The notes under the pieces are model-generated. The model ran no database searches and was not told where the DNA came from. It saw only the letters and a list, made by a program, of their open reading frames with translations. From Brachionus plicatilis (Eukaryota > Rotifera > Eurotatoria > Ploima > Brachionidae): DNA of 43,553 bases. Position 1 is the first letter of the stretch. Each line of letters opens with the position of its first letter. Positions 31,801 to 39,689 of this stretch are shown here, one piece after another. Both the position numbers and the translations under genes were made by a program. The stretch covers positions 54,610 through 98,162 of the forward strand of contig QEOQ01000038.1 in NCBI GenBank assembly GCA_010279815.1. The letters are read 5' to 3'.

Positions 31801-32558
31801 GGAGTTTCTTCCTCTCCTTCTTTTATCTTTCGCTTTAGAACTTTGATTGAGCTGACAACTCTCTCTTCTTTATCTGCTTCTGATTGGTACTCAAGCGCCT
31901 TTTTAGACTTACACGGTCTACCTCTTCTAGGTTTTTGTCCAATAACTACTCGCTTAGCTTCGATTGGTATTTTGACAAGTTTCATATTTGCAGCAAAGCC
32001 AACAAGATGCTTACAAATATGATCTTTAAAGAAGATGATTGTGTTGATCCTATGTTTTAAATAAAGCCACTGATAGATTTTCACTTTTATAAAGTAAATA
32101 AATTGCACTCGATACTCACTATCAGACCTTTCAATACTTTGATAAAACTTAGATCACATTAGATCATCTTTAAATATCCATAATAAAAAACTCTCACAGG
32201 AGATAATTTCAACTGTTCATTAATTAAGTTAAGAGCTATATTCATCATAATCATACTCATCTTCAGTAAATTTAGTGACAAAAAACTCAGGATACATAAA
32301 TATTTATTATTAGAGACAGTTAATCAAATTAATCGAATAAATAATATTATAGATAGAAAAAAAAAATTAAATATTTTATTAAGTGATCGTTTAAGTAATG
32401 TAAGAGATCGATTAATAATACCCCATTTTGTTAATTGATTTTTTAGTTATTCAAGTTAAATTGACAAGTAATTAAGTACTTTGCCTGGAAAAAATTTAGT
32501 AAAAGATGAAATTAGATTTTTTTTTAATTTGAAAAATAATTTTGGACTAAGATTCTAT

Positions 32559-32590
<32 letters not shown>

Positions 32591-34736
32591 TTCAAATTAA
32601 CCTCCATTAGGAGAAGTAAAATAAAAATAAAAAATTAAAGTTTTGCATAAAAATAAAAAGAAAGTAAATTTAAATACAGATAAAAAGTAGAAAAAGAAAA
32701 AGATACAGTTATTATTATTGTTAAATTAACCTCCATTGATGGAGAAAGAGTAAAAAAAAAAGTTAAATATATAAAAAGGTAAAAAAAACTAATCACCAAT
32801 ATTTGTTCCGCTGGAATTACCAAATGACTTAGTTAAATTAATAAGTAGCGTAAAGTACTTGTTGTCGTTAATATTTTTTAGGCAAAGTTTAACGGAGTCA
32901 GTTAGTCCATTCTCTTGCTTAAACTGTAATTTTAGATCCTTCTTGAGAGCTTCAACATTAGAATTTATAAAACTTATTTCTGAGGTAAAATGAGATTCCA
33001 AAAGAACAATGTCCTGATTGAATGACTTTAATTTATTCTCCATAGTTGGTTTGTTTAGACACAAATCTTGATAGATAACAGAAGTCATTCTGTTAAATTT
33101 GATTGTGCTTATAAACGAAAGTTTGGAAAAAACGTACAGCTGATCAAAGTTGAACAACTGAAGTGCATTTAAAACGCTGGTCATGTGACACCTTGGTTTA
33201 AGACCTAATATTTGCCTAATTAGATTGTTTTGAGATATTTTTAGGTAATTTCTTGTCGATTTATTAAGTGTAAGCGTCTCAAGCCCATAAGTGAATTGTG
33301 ATAAACAGTATGTTTTGTATATGAATGTTTGTAAAAATGGAGAAATTTCCCCTTTTTTTAACCCCAAATATGAGAGAGAAAACAAGGCGTGTTGTACTTT
33401 AATAAATTTATTTACTGCAATATTATGATAGTCAAAGTTATTTGGTATTTCTACTCCTAGATATTTAATTTTATTTACTTTGTCCAAGATATTTTTTCCA
33501 TATTAATTAAAGAAAAAAGAAAATATATTATATAATAATAATATATTTGTTTGTATTTTTATAATTTTTAAGATCCTGATTATTGAATATTAAAAGGATA
33601 ATTAGAAGGATCGCGGCCAAAAACATTTTTATTCAAAAGAGAAAATTTGCAAGCCTTCCAAATCTTCTTTTGAATGTTAACAACCCTACTTTACTATTCA
33701 CAAATTAATTGATTAATTTTTTTTCCTTTTTGTTTCAAAGACAATTTCATGTGCAGCCCACAAATGCAACGTTCTCGTAAACGACCCCACAGTGATGACG
33801 CTGATCGTGGATCCAAAAGTTAAAATGAAATATCAGCACTTGATAACAAACAGCTTTGTGGAGTGCAACCGCCTGATGCGGTGGTGTCCGGCGCCCAATT
33901 GCTCGTACGCCGCCAAAGCCCAGTATTTCGACTGCCAACCAGTCAAGTGCATTTGCGGTCACGTGTTCTGTTTCGGCTGCGGCGAACTGTGGCACGATCC
34001 GGTCCGGTGCAAATGGCTCAAAAAGTGGATCAAGAAATGCGACGACGACTCGGAGACGTCCAACTGGATCGCGGCCAACACCAAAGAGTGTCCCAAGTGT
34101 CACGTGACCATCGAGAAGAACGGCGGCTGCAACCACATGATATGCAAGAACCAGGCGTGCAGGTCCGAGTTCTGCTGGGTGTGCTTGGGACCGTGGGAGC
34201 CGCACGGCTCCTCCTGGTACAACTGCAACCGGTTCAACGAGGACGACTCGAAGAAAGCGCGCGACGCCCAGGAAAAATCGCGTCACGCGCTCCAACGCTA
34301 CCTCCACTACTACAACCGCTACATGAACCACCACCAGAGTCTGAGAATGGAACAGAAGCTGACCGCGTCCATACGCGACAAAATGGAGGAGATGCAGCAG
34401 CACAACATGTCGTGGATAGAGGTGCAGTTCCTGCGCAAGGCCGTCGAGGTGCTGTGCCAGTGCAGACAAACGCTGATGTACACATACGCGTTCGCCTTCT
34501 ATCTGCGAAAGAACAACCACTCCATCATATTCGAAGATAACCAAGCCGATTTGGAAATATCTGTGGAAAAGCTGTCCGGCTATTTAGAGAGAGACATCAC
34601 GTCCGACAATGCCGCCATCACCAAACAAGAAGTCCAAGACAAGTACAGATACTGCGAGCAACGGCGCAAGGTCCTGCTCGATCATGTGCACGAAGGCTAC
34701 GACAAGGACTACTGGGAGTACCAGGACGACTTGTAG
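22352..34736 (+). CDS. ari-1: ariadne-1 RBR-type E3 ubiquitin ligase (4 coding exons)
   Basis: Exons 22352-22894, 23152-23229, 23285-23377 and 33741-34736 join in phase 0 to 569 codons, close to animal ARIH1. It takes ubiquitin from an E2 onto a catalytic Cys and passes it to substrates of neddylated cullin ligases. In order: Asp/Glu-rich N-terminus (1-60), UBA-like domain (about 109-160), RING1 with ligands C197, C200, C214, H216, C219, C222, C242, C247; IBR (about 287-335); Rcat with C355/C358 and the catalytic Cys368 in G-G-C-N-H-M; Ariadne domain from about 400 to the end (W-E-Y-Q-D-D-L). All expected zinc ligands are present. The start has a good context (ACAAATGG). Exons are strongly GC-rich while introns are extremely AT-rich. 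Confidence 0.95.
23152..23229 (+). CDS. ari-1: ariadne-1 coding exon 2
   Basis: 26 codons between TTCTCTTCAAG and GAT/GTAAGC. It carries the first RING1 pair C-E-I-C. Intron 1 before it is 257 bp. Confidence 0.9.
23285..23377 (+). CDS. ari-1: ariadne-1 coding exon 3
   Basis: 31 codons, [12 protein letters not shown] of RING1, ending M-G-Q at CAG/GTAAAT. Intron 2 before it is only 55 bp (23230-23284). Confidence 0.9.
23979..24606. repeat. AAGTC-family hAT MITE with nested foldback
   Basis: Left TAACAGAGTTAG...AGTCCAAGTCC, right ACTTGTGACTTTTAAACAAC then TCTG. It matches 4640-4856 on both sides of the 24097-24548 insertion. Confidence 0.65.
24221..24543. repeat. foldback element, about 140-bp arms
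   Basis: Arms 24221-24360 and 24402-24543 are complementary almost throughout (share AAATTTTCGATTTTTGG and GAATTATGAATTGGCCGTTT). Left flank 24097-24215 has TTACGTAAA-type units; an ACAGTGGTG start at 24097 recurs as ACAGTAGTG at 42715 with the same TTTTACGAAA downstream, so a family exists. Confidence 0.8.
24640..24775 (-). pseudogene. Tc1-like transposase C-terminus
   Basis: Minus strand: [32 protein letters not shown] (in two overlapping pieces), the typical Tc1 end (W-x-x-I-P-x-x-x-x-x-x-L-x-x-S-M-P-R-R). Confidence 0.7.
25250..25460 (-). pseudogene. Tc1-like transposase N-terminal DNA-binding region
   Basis: [17 protein letters not shown] is the GRPRKL linker between the two helix-turn-helix motifs of Tc1 transposases; stops upstream. 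The right neighbour 26570-26840 holds a second copy of the same region. Confidence 0.65.
25480..26105. mobile_element. array-ended element, AATGTCAAA type
   Basis: Left array 25480-25610 (AATGTCAAA / AATGTTAAA units with GAATAAGAATTT spacers); right array 25990-26105 is its inverse (TTAACATTAGATTCC, TTGACATTAAA). The middle is non-coding AT-rich DNA. It resembles the other array-ended elements in layout; no coding relic remains. Confidence 0.6.
26570..26840 (-). pseudogene. second Tc1-like transposase N-terminal relic
   Basis: Minus strand gives R-S-G-R-P-R-K-L-T near 26690 with downstream residues similar to 25250-25460. More decayed. Confidence 0.55.
26934..27122. repeat. GTGAnTAAAACATA array
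   Basis: Five imperfect units of GTGAATAAAACATAA spaced 30-45 bp in one orientation. It could be one end of another array-ended element; no inverse partner found. Confidence 0.5.
27220..27540. repeat. AAGTC-rich hAT termini
   Basis: Dense AAGTCAAGTC / GACTTGACTT units on both strands ending TTTTGAAACAACTCTG, the family terminus of the AAGTC hAT MITEs. It lies directly beside a hAT transposase relic. Confidence 0.55.
27553..27741 (-). pseudogene. hAT transposase C-terminal fragment
   Basis: Residues [19 protein letters not shown] then N-L-E-A-T-T-L-L: the hAT dimerisation signature with the conserved P-x-E-R and S-x-S-G. Beside the AAGTC termini at 27220-27540, it suggests the autonomous relative of that MITE family. 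Confidence 0.8.
27742..28859. other. AT-rich intron DNA
   Basis: No gene. Motif GGGGTAAAACCGTGAATTC at 28148 returns as GGGGTATATCCGTGAATTA at 28326, a diverged direct repeat of unknown origin. Confidence 0.35.
28860..29030 (-). repeat. degenerate LINE 3' UTR fragment
   Basis: ACATGTGCAAAGTG, then TTCAGGAATAGTAAGATAGC resembles the 3' region of the 35148-36720 LINE (GTGGCACATG, TTTCAGG, ATAGTAAGGTAGC). Confidence 0.45.
29040..29220. repeat. copy of the 40788-41104 foldback family
   Basis: Shares GAGAAGAAAAAAAA, ATCTCAAAATCAAAAAATCT and AAAAACCAAGGATAATTTT with 40840-40985, but only one arm and the loop are kept. Confidence 0.65.
29325..29930. mobile_element. TGTTATCA-array element with zinc-finger ORF
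   Basis: Starts GGGTCTCCTCGG. Left array has about eight TGTTATCA/TGATAACA units (29339-29505); right array has four (29870-29925). The middle encodes a C2H2 finger tail (29579-29821). No duplication found; the right border is unclear, possibly at 29979 where TCACCACTGTA ends. Confidence 0.5.
29579..29821 (-). pseudogene. C2H2 zinc-finger tail of an element-borne protein
   Basis: 80 open codons, no own ATG near the start. A charged helix ([15 protein letters not shown]) is followed by [16 protein letters not shown] and H-M-A-R-K-H: spacing C-x2-C-x12-H-x4-H. The K-N-P-I-A-C-x-x-C-G core matches the fragment at 20030-20158. It is probably the C-terminus of a transposon protein whose core is lost. 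Confidence 0.55.
30660..31239. mobile_element. pogo/Tigger-like MITE (580 bp)
   Basis: Left CAGTAAAAATTCGGTTTAAG, right (other strand) CAGTAAATATTCGGTATAAG, each next to TA (30658-30659, 31240-31241). The CAGT start with a TA duplication is typical of pogo-type Tc1/mariner MITEs. Subterminal AAGAGA units recur. Non-coding. Confidence 0.8.
31435..32424. mobile_element. Mutator-like element with perfect 9-bp TSD
   Basis: Flanked by ATTTTGTTA on both sides (31426-31434 and 32425-32433). Inverted ends begin GGGAGGTATTTAAT and GGGGTATTATTAAT and remain alignable for about 50 bp (TTACTTAAnCGATCACT in both). 990 bp. It encodes a MULE transposase tail on the minus strand. Internally deleted: no DDE core. 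Confidence 0.9.
31657..32108 (-). pseudogene. MULE transposase C-terminus: SWIM finger end and AT-hooks
   Basis: The open frame 31716-32108 (130 codons) reads [16 protein letters not shown] near residues 25-40, the C-x-H half of a SWIM finger (the first C-x-C has degenerated). K-L-V-K-I-P and [16 protein letters not shown] follow, the usual tail of these transposases with an AT-hook. After a +1 frameshift near 31720-31745 the protein continues S-D-I-S-K-K-V and ends [12 protein letters not shown] at a stop (31657-31659). AT-hooks bind AT-rich minor grooves. It sits between the inverted ends of 31435-32424. Confidence 0.75.
32556..33500 (-). mobile_element. 5'-truncated CR1/Jockey-type LINE
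   Basis: Minus orientation. It ends in a (AAAT)n tail (ATTT repeats 32557-32590 on plus) preceded by small hairpins CTCCATTAGGAG and CTCCATTGATGGAG. The coding part is 32789-33487. Different family from 35148-36720. Confidence 0.75.
32789..33487 (-). CDS. C-terminal domain of a LINE ORF2
   Basis: 232 codons, opening with [10 protein letters not shown] just after the RT thumb. Then [18 protein letters not shown] and [12 protein letters not shown], the standard C-terminal region of CR1/Jockey-type ORF2. The frame is unbroken, but the catalytic RT and endonuclease are absent through 5' truncation. Confidence 0.75.
   Translation of the reverse strand: MDKVNKIKYLGVEIPNNFDYHNIAVNKFIKVQHALFSLSYLGLKKGEISPFLQTFIYKTYCLSQFTYGLETLTLNKSTRNYLKISQNNLIRQILGLKPRCHMTSVLNALQLFNFDQLYVFSKLSFISTIKFNRMTSVIYQDLCLNKPTMENKLKSFNQDIVLLESHFTSEISFINSNVEALKKDLKLQFKQENGLTDSVKLCLKNINDNKYFTLLINLTKSFGNSSGTNIGD
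33741..34736 (+). CDS. ari-1: ariadne-1 coding exon 4
   Basis: 331 codons plus stop, from T-I-S-C-A-A-H-K-C (last RING1 pair) through IBR, Rcat (catalytic codon TGC at 34128-34130) and the Ariadne domain. 32 of 60 bases at 34021-34080 are G or C against roughly a fifth or less in flanking intron. Third positions favour C and G. Confidence 0.95.
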   Translation, partial: TISCAAHKCNVLVNDPTVMTLIVDPKVKMKYQHLITNSFVECNRLMRWCPAPNCSYAAKAQYFDCQPVKCICGHVFCFGCGELWHDPVRCKWLKKWIKKCDDDSETSNWIAANTKECPKCHVTIEKNGGCNHMICKNQACRSEFCWVCLGPWEPHGSSWYNCNRFNEDDSKKARDAQEKSRHALQRYLHYYNRYMNHHQSLRMEQKLTASIRDKMEEMQQHNMSWIEVQFLRKAVEVLCQCRQTLMYTYAFAFYLRKNNHSIIFEDNQADLEISVEKLSGYLERDITSDNAAITKQEVQDKYRYCEQRRKVLLDHVHEGYDKDYWEYQDDL

Positions 34737-34799
34737 CCGCTCATCTATTATCTTAGTCACACGCTATATTAATTTAAGAAATTGTTTATAAATTTTATT

Positions 34800-34805
34800 A
34801 ATAAA
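34800..34805 (+). terminator. ari-1: ariadne-1 poly(A) signal
   Basis: AATAAA 64 bp after the stop codon. Confidence 0.6.
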
Positions 34806-35147
34806 ATTTGAAAAAGTTTGTTTAGTTTTTTTTTTTTTGTTTTCTCTTTTTATTTTTTTTTCAATTTTCGATTTTTTTTTGTTTCGTTTGGTGATCGTCT
34901 TTGTGATCTATCTTGATGGATAGGGTCTTTTGTTGTTGTTGTTGTTGTTTAAAAATATGTTATGCTGGTTCTCTTGTAAATTGTAAATTTAAAGTGGCAA
35001 AGTTCATTTTCAAAATTGTGTTACTCGTGCATTTATTTTAAAAAAAAAAGCCAAATTTATTTTCAAATAAAATATTAAAGTGATTCTTTTTTGATTGAAA
35101 ATCGAATGAGTTTTTGTTTTGTTTAGGTGTTTGGTTAGAAATAAAAA
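34806..35147. other. AT-rich intergenic DNA with (TTG)n
   Basis: Poly-T tracts and a short TTG microsatellite at 34930-34949; no gene. Confidence 0.5.
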
Positions 35148-36720
35148 ATTATTATTTATTTTATTATTATTTATTTGTTTTCTGTACCGAGCTAGAGCTC
35201 CTTCAGAATAAGTTAAAAAAAATAATAAAAAAAAAAATAAAAATAAAATAAAATTAAAATAAAATTAAAGTTAATAAAATGAGATAAAAAAAAGAATCGA
35301 AATAAAGTAAATAAGCTAAAAAAATGAAAGTTGAAAAGACATAGATTGGAAAAGATTGTTACATGTGGCACATGTTTGAATAGTTCAAGTTTCAGGAAAA
35401 AAAGAAGAAATAGTAAGGTAGCAATTACACAATGGAGTTGGGTATTCAATATATCTTGATTCGAAACCTTCTTTGTATTCCTTCACCAGTCTTACAACCA
35501 ATGGAATAGAATGACTCAGTCCTGTCCCAACATATCTCTCACTCAATTCAAAAAGCCGATTCGAGACTGTTAGTAATTTTAGTTTATTAAAAGCCTCATG
35601 ATGCACCATGTTGGAGGGAGTATCATATTTTAACTTAAGAATAGATCTGACTGCTGTATTCTGAATTGCTTGCAGTTTTTTGATATTATTTTCTGAAAAT
35701 GAATTTAAGCAAGGAAAAGAATAATCTAAAATTGATCCGACTAAGGATTTATAAAGATTTCCTAGTGTGTTTTGATTAAGACCCCATTTTTTGTTTGACA
35801 ATATTTTAATAATATTTAGCCTTTTATTGAAGCGTTCTTTAATTTCGTCTACCAGTATATTAAAGTTTAACTTAGAATCAAATTTAATACCAAGAAATTT
35901 GATTTCTTTTTGGCTCACTATTCTGTTTCCATAAATTTTTAAGTTTAGATTATCACTCTCTTTTTTGTACCTGGAAAAGACTACTGAACACGACTTTTCA
36001 ACTGATATCTTCATTTTCCATTTAATAAGCCATTGTTCTAGTTCGTTGAGGTATTTATTAATCTTATTTTCTAGGTTCCCCTTTTTGTTATAAATGAAGA
36101 ATGTTACTAGATCATCTGCGAAAAGCAGAGAGTATTCATTATTTGTTTTGTTTCTTTTGGGGATGTCATTAATATATATACTAAATAAAAGAGGACTAAT
36201 TACTGAGCCTTGAGGAACACCTGCAGTTATTTGATATTCTTCGCTCAGATGGTCATTCACATTTACCTTAAATGTCCTAGAGTCTAAAAAGGATCTAATC
36301 TAGTTAGTAAAGTAATGAGGTGGATTTATTTTAGTCAATTTAAAAAGTAAACCTTCATGCCAAACCCTATCAAAGGCTTTAGAAATGTCAGAAAAAAGGC
36401 CGCTAACTCTTTTTTTTCTATTAAATGATTCCACAATTTTTTGAATTAAAAAGAAAAGATTATCTGCTGTTCGCCGGTGTTTCCTAAGTCCAGATTGCTC
36501 CTGGATAAGGAGTGAATTTTGTTCCAAAAAATTGTATAATCTTGAATATACTATGCGTTCCAGTAGCTTTCCTAAACAACTCGTTATACTAATTGGTCTA
36601 TAATTTAAAGGATCTTGTAAAGAAGAGGCTTTTTTTTTAATCATAGTAATGTTCGATGTTTTCCACGCTTTAGGGACTCTACCTTCTCGAAGAGATAAAT
36701 TAAAAAATCCAAAATGTTTA
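35148..36720 (-). mobile_element. LINE family A, copy 1
   Basis: Minus orientation, 5' truncated in RT near 36720. The 3' end has GAGCTAGAGCTC and an AT-rich (AAAT)-like tail at 35148-35165. RT sequence is nearly intact. It shares over 95% of encoded residues with copy 2 over the common part. Confidence 0.85.
35385..36720 (-). pseudogene. LINE ORF2 reverse transcriptase, one in-frame stop
   Basis: Frame from about 36720 to 35385 is continuous except for one TAG at 36300-36302 where Trp would fit (F-T-N-stop-I-R-S-F-L). Blocks: L-R-E-G-R-V-P-K-A-W-K, N-Y-R-P-I-S-I-T-S-C-L-G-K-L-L-E-R, K-A-F-D-R-V-W-H-E-G-L-L, G-V-P-Q-G-S-V-I-S-P-L-L-F, S-L-L-F-A-D-D-L-V (catalytic) and F-L-G-I-K-F-D. Typical of Jockey/CR1-like non-LTR retrotransposons. 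The N-terminal endonuclease is missing by truncation. Confidence 0.85.
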
Positions 36721-36956
36721 TTTTAAAAATACTTTCGAATAAAAAGTAAGTTTGTTAAGATTGAATTAATTAGTTAATTGATAATTTTGTAATTGAAAAA
36801 ATCAATTTAAATTTTAATCACTTTAAAATGTGTGTTATTAATAATTTAAACTTAATTTAGAAAAGAGCGTGTAAATTATCCCATAAATTTGATTTATTCT
36901 ACAAAAGTTTTAAATTTAAAAGGAAAAAATTTAATTTAAATAGAATTTAATTTTAA
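36721..36956. other. AT-rich spacer between two head-to-head LINEs
   Basis: Contains TTTCGAATAAAAAGTAAG at about 36732, shared with the 3' end of the hammerhead-like insertion (20550-20570). Confidence 0.4.
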
Positions 36957-37002
36957 TAAGTCTTTTCCAGGTACAAAAAAGAGAGTGATAATCTAAACTT
37001 AA

Positions 37003-37269
37003 CGAATAGAAGGTAATTTAATAAAAACAATAATAGGTATTCCGACTAAATGCAAGACAACCAACTTAATGCATGCACTCAAGATTGAACCGACCATCGA
37101 ATACGTCGAGATTATTAAGAACCAATTTATTATAAACCTCCTAAGGAACACGTACACCCGAAAAATAGTCGAACAGACCATACACCTAAGACTCAAAGAC
37201 ATAATAAACGAATTAACTGAGTATGAAGAAGAGGACCTCGATGACTTACCACTAAAACTAGAAGACTAG
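37003..37269 (+). pseudogene. C-terminus of a LINE ORF2
   Basis: Open to the insertion point, reading I-P-T-K-C-K-T-T-N-L-M-H-A-L-K-I-E-P and ending E-D-L-D-D-L-P-L-K-L-E-D. Small helical C-terminal region; family assignment rests on the tail and duplication rather than on the sequence. Confidence 0.5.
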
Positions 37270-37624
37270 TGCAAAGTAAACAAATACGTAATAAAATCGG
37301 AAATCAGATCGAATTGTAAGAACAACCCGATAGTAACTGAACTAATAACAATATTCAATTCAAAAAACAGGGATACAATACCGGACAGAATCACACAGCT
37401 CATTAGATATGATGCTTAATATGAACCCACCAACTTACTTTATTTTTATTCTATTTTTATATCAATTGTACAAAGTTGTTTTTTATTCTTTTTTATTTTG
37501 CTAAACTTTTTATACTAGTTCATAATGTATATAATATTACGGCACGCTTTATTTGACAGTGTGCCGGGAAAGTGGCCTATTAATTGGCCTTAGCATAAGC
37601 CTAAATAAATAAATAAATAAATAA
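37003..37624 (+). mobile_element. nested 5'-truncated LINE of another family
   Basis: Flanked by ATCTAAACTTAA (36991-37002) and the same at 37625-37636, a 12-bp duplication. It ends in (AAAT)5 after hairpin-forming GGCCTTAGCATAAGCC. Coding residue 37003-37269. Confidence 0.85.
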
Positions 37625-37795
37625 ATCTAAACTTAAAAATTTATGGAAACAGAATAGTGAGCCAAAAAGAAATCAAATTTCTTGGTATTAAATTTGATTC
37701 TAAGTTAAATTTTAATATACTGGTAGACGAAATTAAAGAACGCTGCAATAATAGGCTAAATATTATTAAGATATTGTCAAACAAAAAATGGGGTT

Positions 37796-39355
37796 AGGGA
37801 ACTGCAGACACTAATCCAACTCATCGGTGACAAGACAGGTCTCAAGTTACTACCAAAGAGGATGAACGCATATAAACACGTTTTCAATGAACTAAACGTT
37901 ACGCGAGATGGTATACTTTTGAGGGGACAGAATATCATAATACCTACAGTGCTACGAGCAAAAGTAGCTGATCTCGCTCACATGGGCCATCAAGGAATAG
38001 TCAAGACAAAGCGATTGATAAGATCTCGATTATGGTACCCCGGAATAGACAAACAAGTGGAAGAGCGAGTCAAAAACTGTCCAGAATGCCAAGTCATAGA
38101 TGCTAAGCGCACATTTGAGCCATTGCAGCCATCGGAGCTACCTGCTGGGCCATGGCAGAAAGTCTCAGCAGACTTTTTCGGCCCGATGACAAACGGGGAT
38201 TATTGGTTAGTTAACAGTTGCGATTACTCAAAGTGGGTGAGTGTATCTCGCATACGTAGTGTAGCTTTCGACACAGTGGAACCAGTGCTAAGTAAGCTCT
38301 TCAGCAAAATGGGAATCCCTTTGGAGTACAAAACCGATAATGGCTCACCTTTTCAATCACGCGATTTTACCCAATTTGCAGAACGATTGGGTTTCAACCA
38401 TCGGAAAGTAACACCGTACTGGCCTAGAGCAAATGCCACCGCAGAGAATGTGATGCGAAAATTGAAGAGGGTGCTAAAGATAGCAAAGCTAGAAAAGCGA
38501 AATCCTGACGCAGTGCTGAATGAATTTTTATCCAGCTACCACGACACGCCACATAGCGCTACAGGGATTGCACCCAATATGCTGCTCTTTGGCTACGCCA
38601 GGACATCAGGATTACCCATCATAGACTCAATTTATGATGATCGACAAAAATACCATCGCATAGCTCAAGAGCAGCACAAGAAGTACGCTGAACAAATGAA
38701 GCGGCAGTTTGATATGAAAATGAAAGCAAGAGAGTGCCCGATCCAAGTGGGTGACATTGTCTTGTGCAGACAAAGCACCTCGAGCAAAAGTGATTCTGCC
38801 TGGGACCCACATCCTTTCACAGTGACCAGTATGAAGGGCTCAATGATTGAGGCTACTAGATGCTATCCACAGGTTCGAAAAGTGGCTAGGAACTCCAGTT
38901 TCTTTAAATTATACAGAGGGTGGAGTATCTCAGATGAAAACACTGCAAACACAATTCCAGTCAATCCATTTACCGCAAGAGAGTCAACGCCACGCCGAAC
39001 TCAGACTAGCTCAGCAGAACAAGAAACGAAAGGAGTCTTGACTACCCGTAGTCAACCGTGTTCAGCTCCGACTGTGGAACTCGAGGAATCAGGATCGGAT
39101 GCACCTGAACCAGCAAGCTCCACCAATACAGCACCAGAGACTAGAACAAGGTCTATGGAAGCTACCAAAATAGCATCACGCCCGGTCGGTCGACCAACGT
39201 CTGAAGAGTCATACAAAATTCAAATGGAACGGCAAGCTGCACTAGCTATCCAAACCGAGCTCAACCCGCCAGCAAGAAGATCATCAAGACTAGCAAACAA
39301 GGCAGCACCAGAGAATAACCATCTCTCTTCTGAAAGGGGGGAAGATAATGTGTAG
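37796..39355 (+). CDS. Ty3/gypsy integrase, partial polyprotein
   Basis: Open from the junction; the first ATG is at 37862 (497 codons). Zinc-binding N-terminus H40, H43, C73, C76 (A-H-M-G-H-Q-G ... N-C-P-E-C-Q). Catalytic D104 (V-S-A-D-F-F-G), D159 (K-T-D-N-G-S-P-F) and E195 (A-T-A-E-N-V-M), D-D-35-E spacing. Then Y-H-D-T-P-H-S-A-T-G-I-A-P-N-M-L-L-F-G and a GPY/F-like region (D-P-H-P-F-T-V-T). Hydrophilic Ser/Thr/Pro-rich tail. All catalytic residues are present, and codon use is less AT-biased than host non-coding DNA. It is not from the same family as 5577-7784 as far as can be judged. Confidence 0.9.
   Translation, partial: RELQTLIQLIGDKTGLKLLPKRMNAYKHVFNELNVTRDGILLRGQNIIIPTVLRAKVADLAHMGHQGIVKTKRLIRSRLWYPGIDKQVEERVKNCPECQVIDAKRTFEPLQPSELPAGPWQKVSADFFGPMTNGDYWLVNSCDYSKWVSVSRIRSVAFDTVEPVLSKLFSKMGIPLEYKTDNGSPFQSRDFTQFAERLGFNHRKVTPYWPRANATAENVMRKLKRVLKIAKLEKRNPDAVLNEFLSSYHDTPHSATGIAPNMLLFGYARTSGLPIIDSIYDDRQKYHRIAQEQHKKYAEQMKRQFDMKMKARECPIQVGDIVLCRQSTSSKSDSAWDPHPFTVTSMKGSMIEATRCYPQVRKVARNSSFFKLYRGWSISDENTANTIPVNPFTARESTPRRTQTSSAEQETKGVLTTRSQPCSAPTVELEESGSDAPEPASSTNTAPETRTRSMEATKIASRPVGRPTSEESYKIQMERQAALAIQTELNPPARRSSRLANKAAPENNHLSSERGEDNV
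39332..39345 (+). other. polypurine tract
   Basis: GAAAGGGGGGAAGA, 14 purines just upstream of the LTR; the second-strand primer of LTR retrotransposons. Confidence 0.75.
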
Positions 39356-39680
39356 CGACAAGTTGGATATGACACCAAACTTTCGGCTTACCCATTGTGG
39401 ATGTGGTGTCACCAGCAAACAAGCAAACTTTTATTTGCTTCACTTTGATTTTATATTTATCATCTATAAGTTACAAAGAAATGCTTAAAAGAGAAATTAA
39501 GCTAATCGCTTCTTTTATTGCTTTTGTTTTCTAAGCTTAAAGATCTTCTTTTTTTTTACCACTTGCTATTTTGTTTACTTTACTTTACCACGGTCAAGAA
39601 CGGCCGTTTTCCAAAGATTATTTATTTAGATATAATAAAGAAGAAACCAAGAAAAATACTTTGTCCTTTTCTTTATTCCA
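39351..39680 (+). repeat. 3' LTR of the gypsy fragment
   Basis: Starts TGTAGCGACA, ends about TTTATTCCA (330 bp). It contains AATAAA near 39640. The end is approximate: nine bases of unexplained filler precede resumed LINE. Confidence 0.65.
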
Positions 39681-39689
39681 AACTTAATA

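Larger units (their letters stand above)
29981..33688. mobile_element. 3.7-kb hAT element with nested insertions
   Basis: TIR TAGGGTTGTTAACATTCAAA is a perfect 20-bp match at both ends. Flanking octamers are CTGTACTA (29973-29980) and CTTTACTA (33689-33696), 7/8. Nested inside are pogo-like 30660-31239, MULE 31435-32424 and LINE 32556-33500. No transposase remains. Confidence 0.85.
23378..33740 (+). other. ari-1: ariadne-1 intron 3 (10.4 kb, transposon-filled)
   Basis: GTAAAT donor and TTGTTTCAAAG acceptor. Contents, all listed separately: Tc1-like ends and transposase relics, hAT MITEs and a hAT transposase relic, foldback elements, array-ended elements, a 3.7-kb hAT with pogo-like, MULE and LINE insertions inside. 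No host exon was recognised within it. Confidence 0.85.
37795..39680 (+). mobile_element. 5'-truncated Ty3/gypsy fragment: integrase and 3' LTR
   Basis: It enters LINE sequence right after AAAAATGGGGT and runs through an integrase ORF, a polypurine tract (39332-39345) and an LTR starting TGTAGCGACA at 39351. LINE resumes at about 39690. Upstream LTR, gag, protease, RT and RNase H are absent, and no matching duplication flanks it. Confidence 0.75.

Noticed and set aside
31657..32108. AT-hook ORF as a host HMGA-like chromatin protein
   Set aside because: It sits between transposon inverted repeats with a 9-bp duplication and carries a SWIM-type C-x-H before the hook, as in MULE transposases.
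33747..34544. 265-codon minus-strand frame and 225-codon plus-strand frame over ariadne exon 4
   Set aside because: GC-rich codon use removes stops from other frames; the RBR reading on the plus strand explains the sequence.
39518..39680. Start of the 189-codon frame that ends in LINE sequence
   Set aside because: The first part is gypsy LTR that happens to be open into the LINE fragment; not a real fusion gene.
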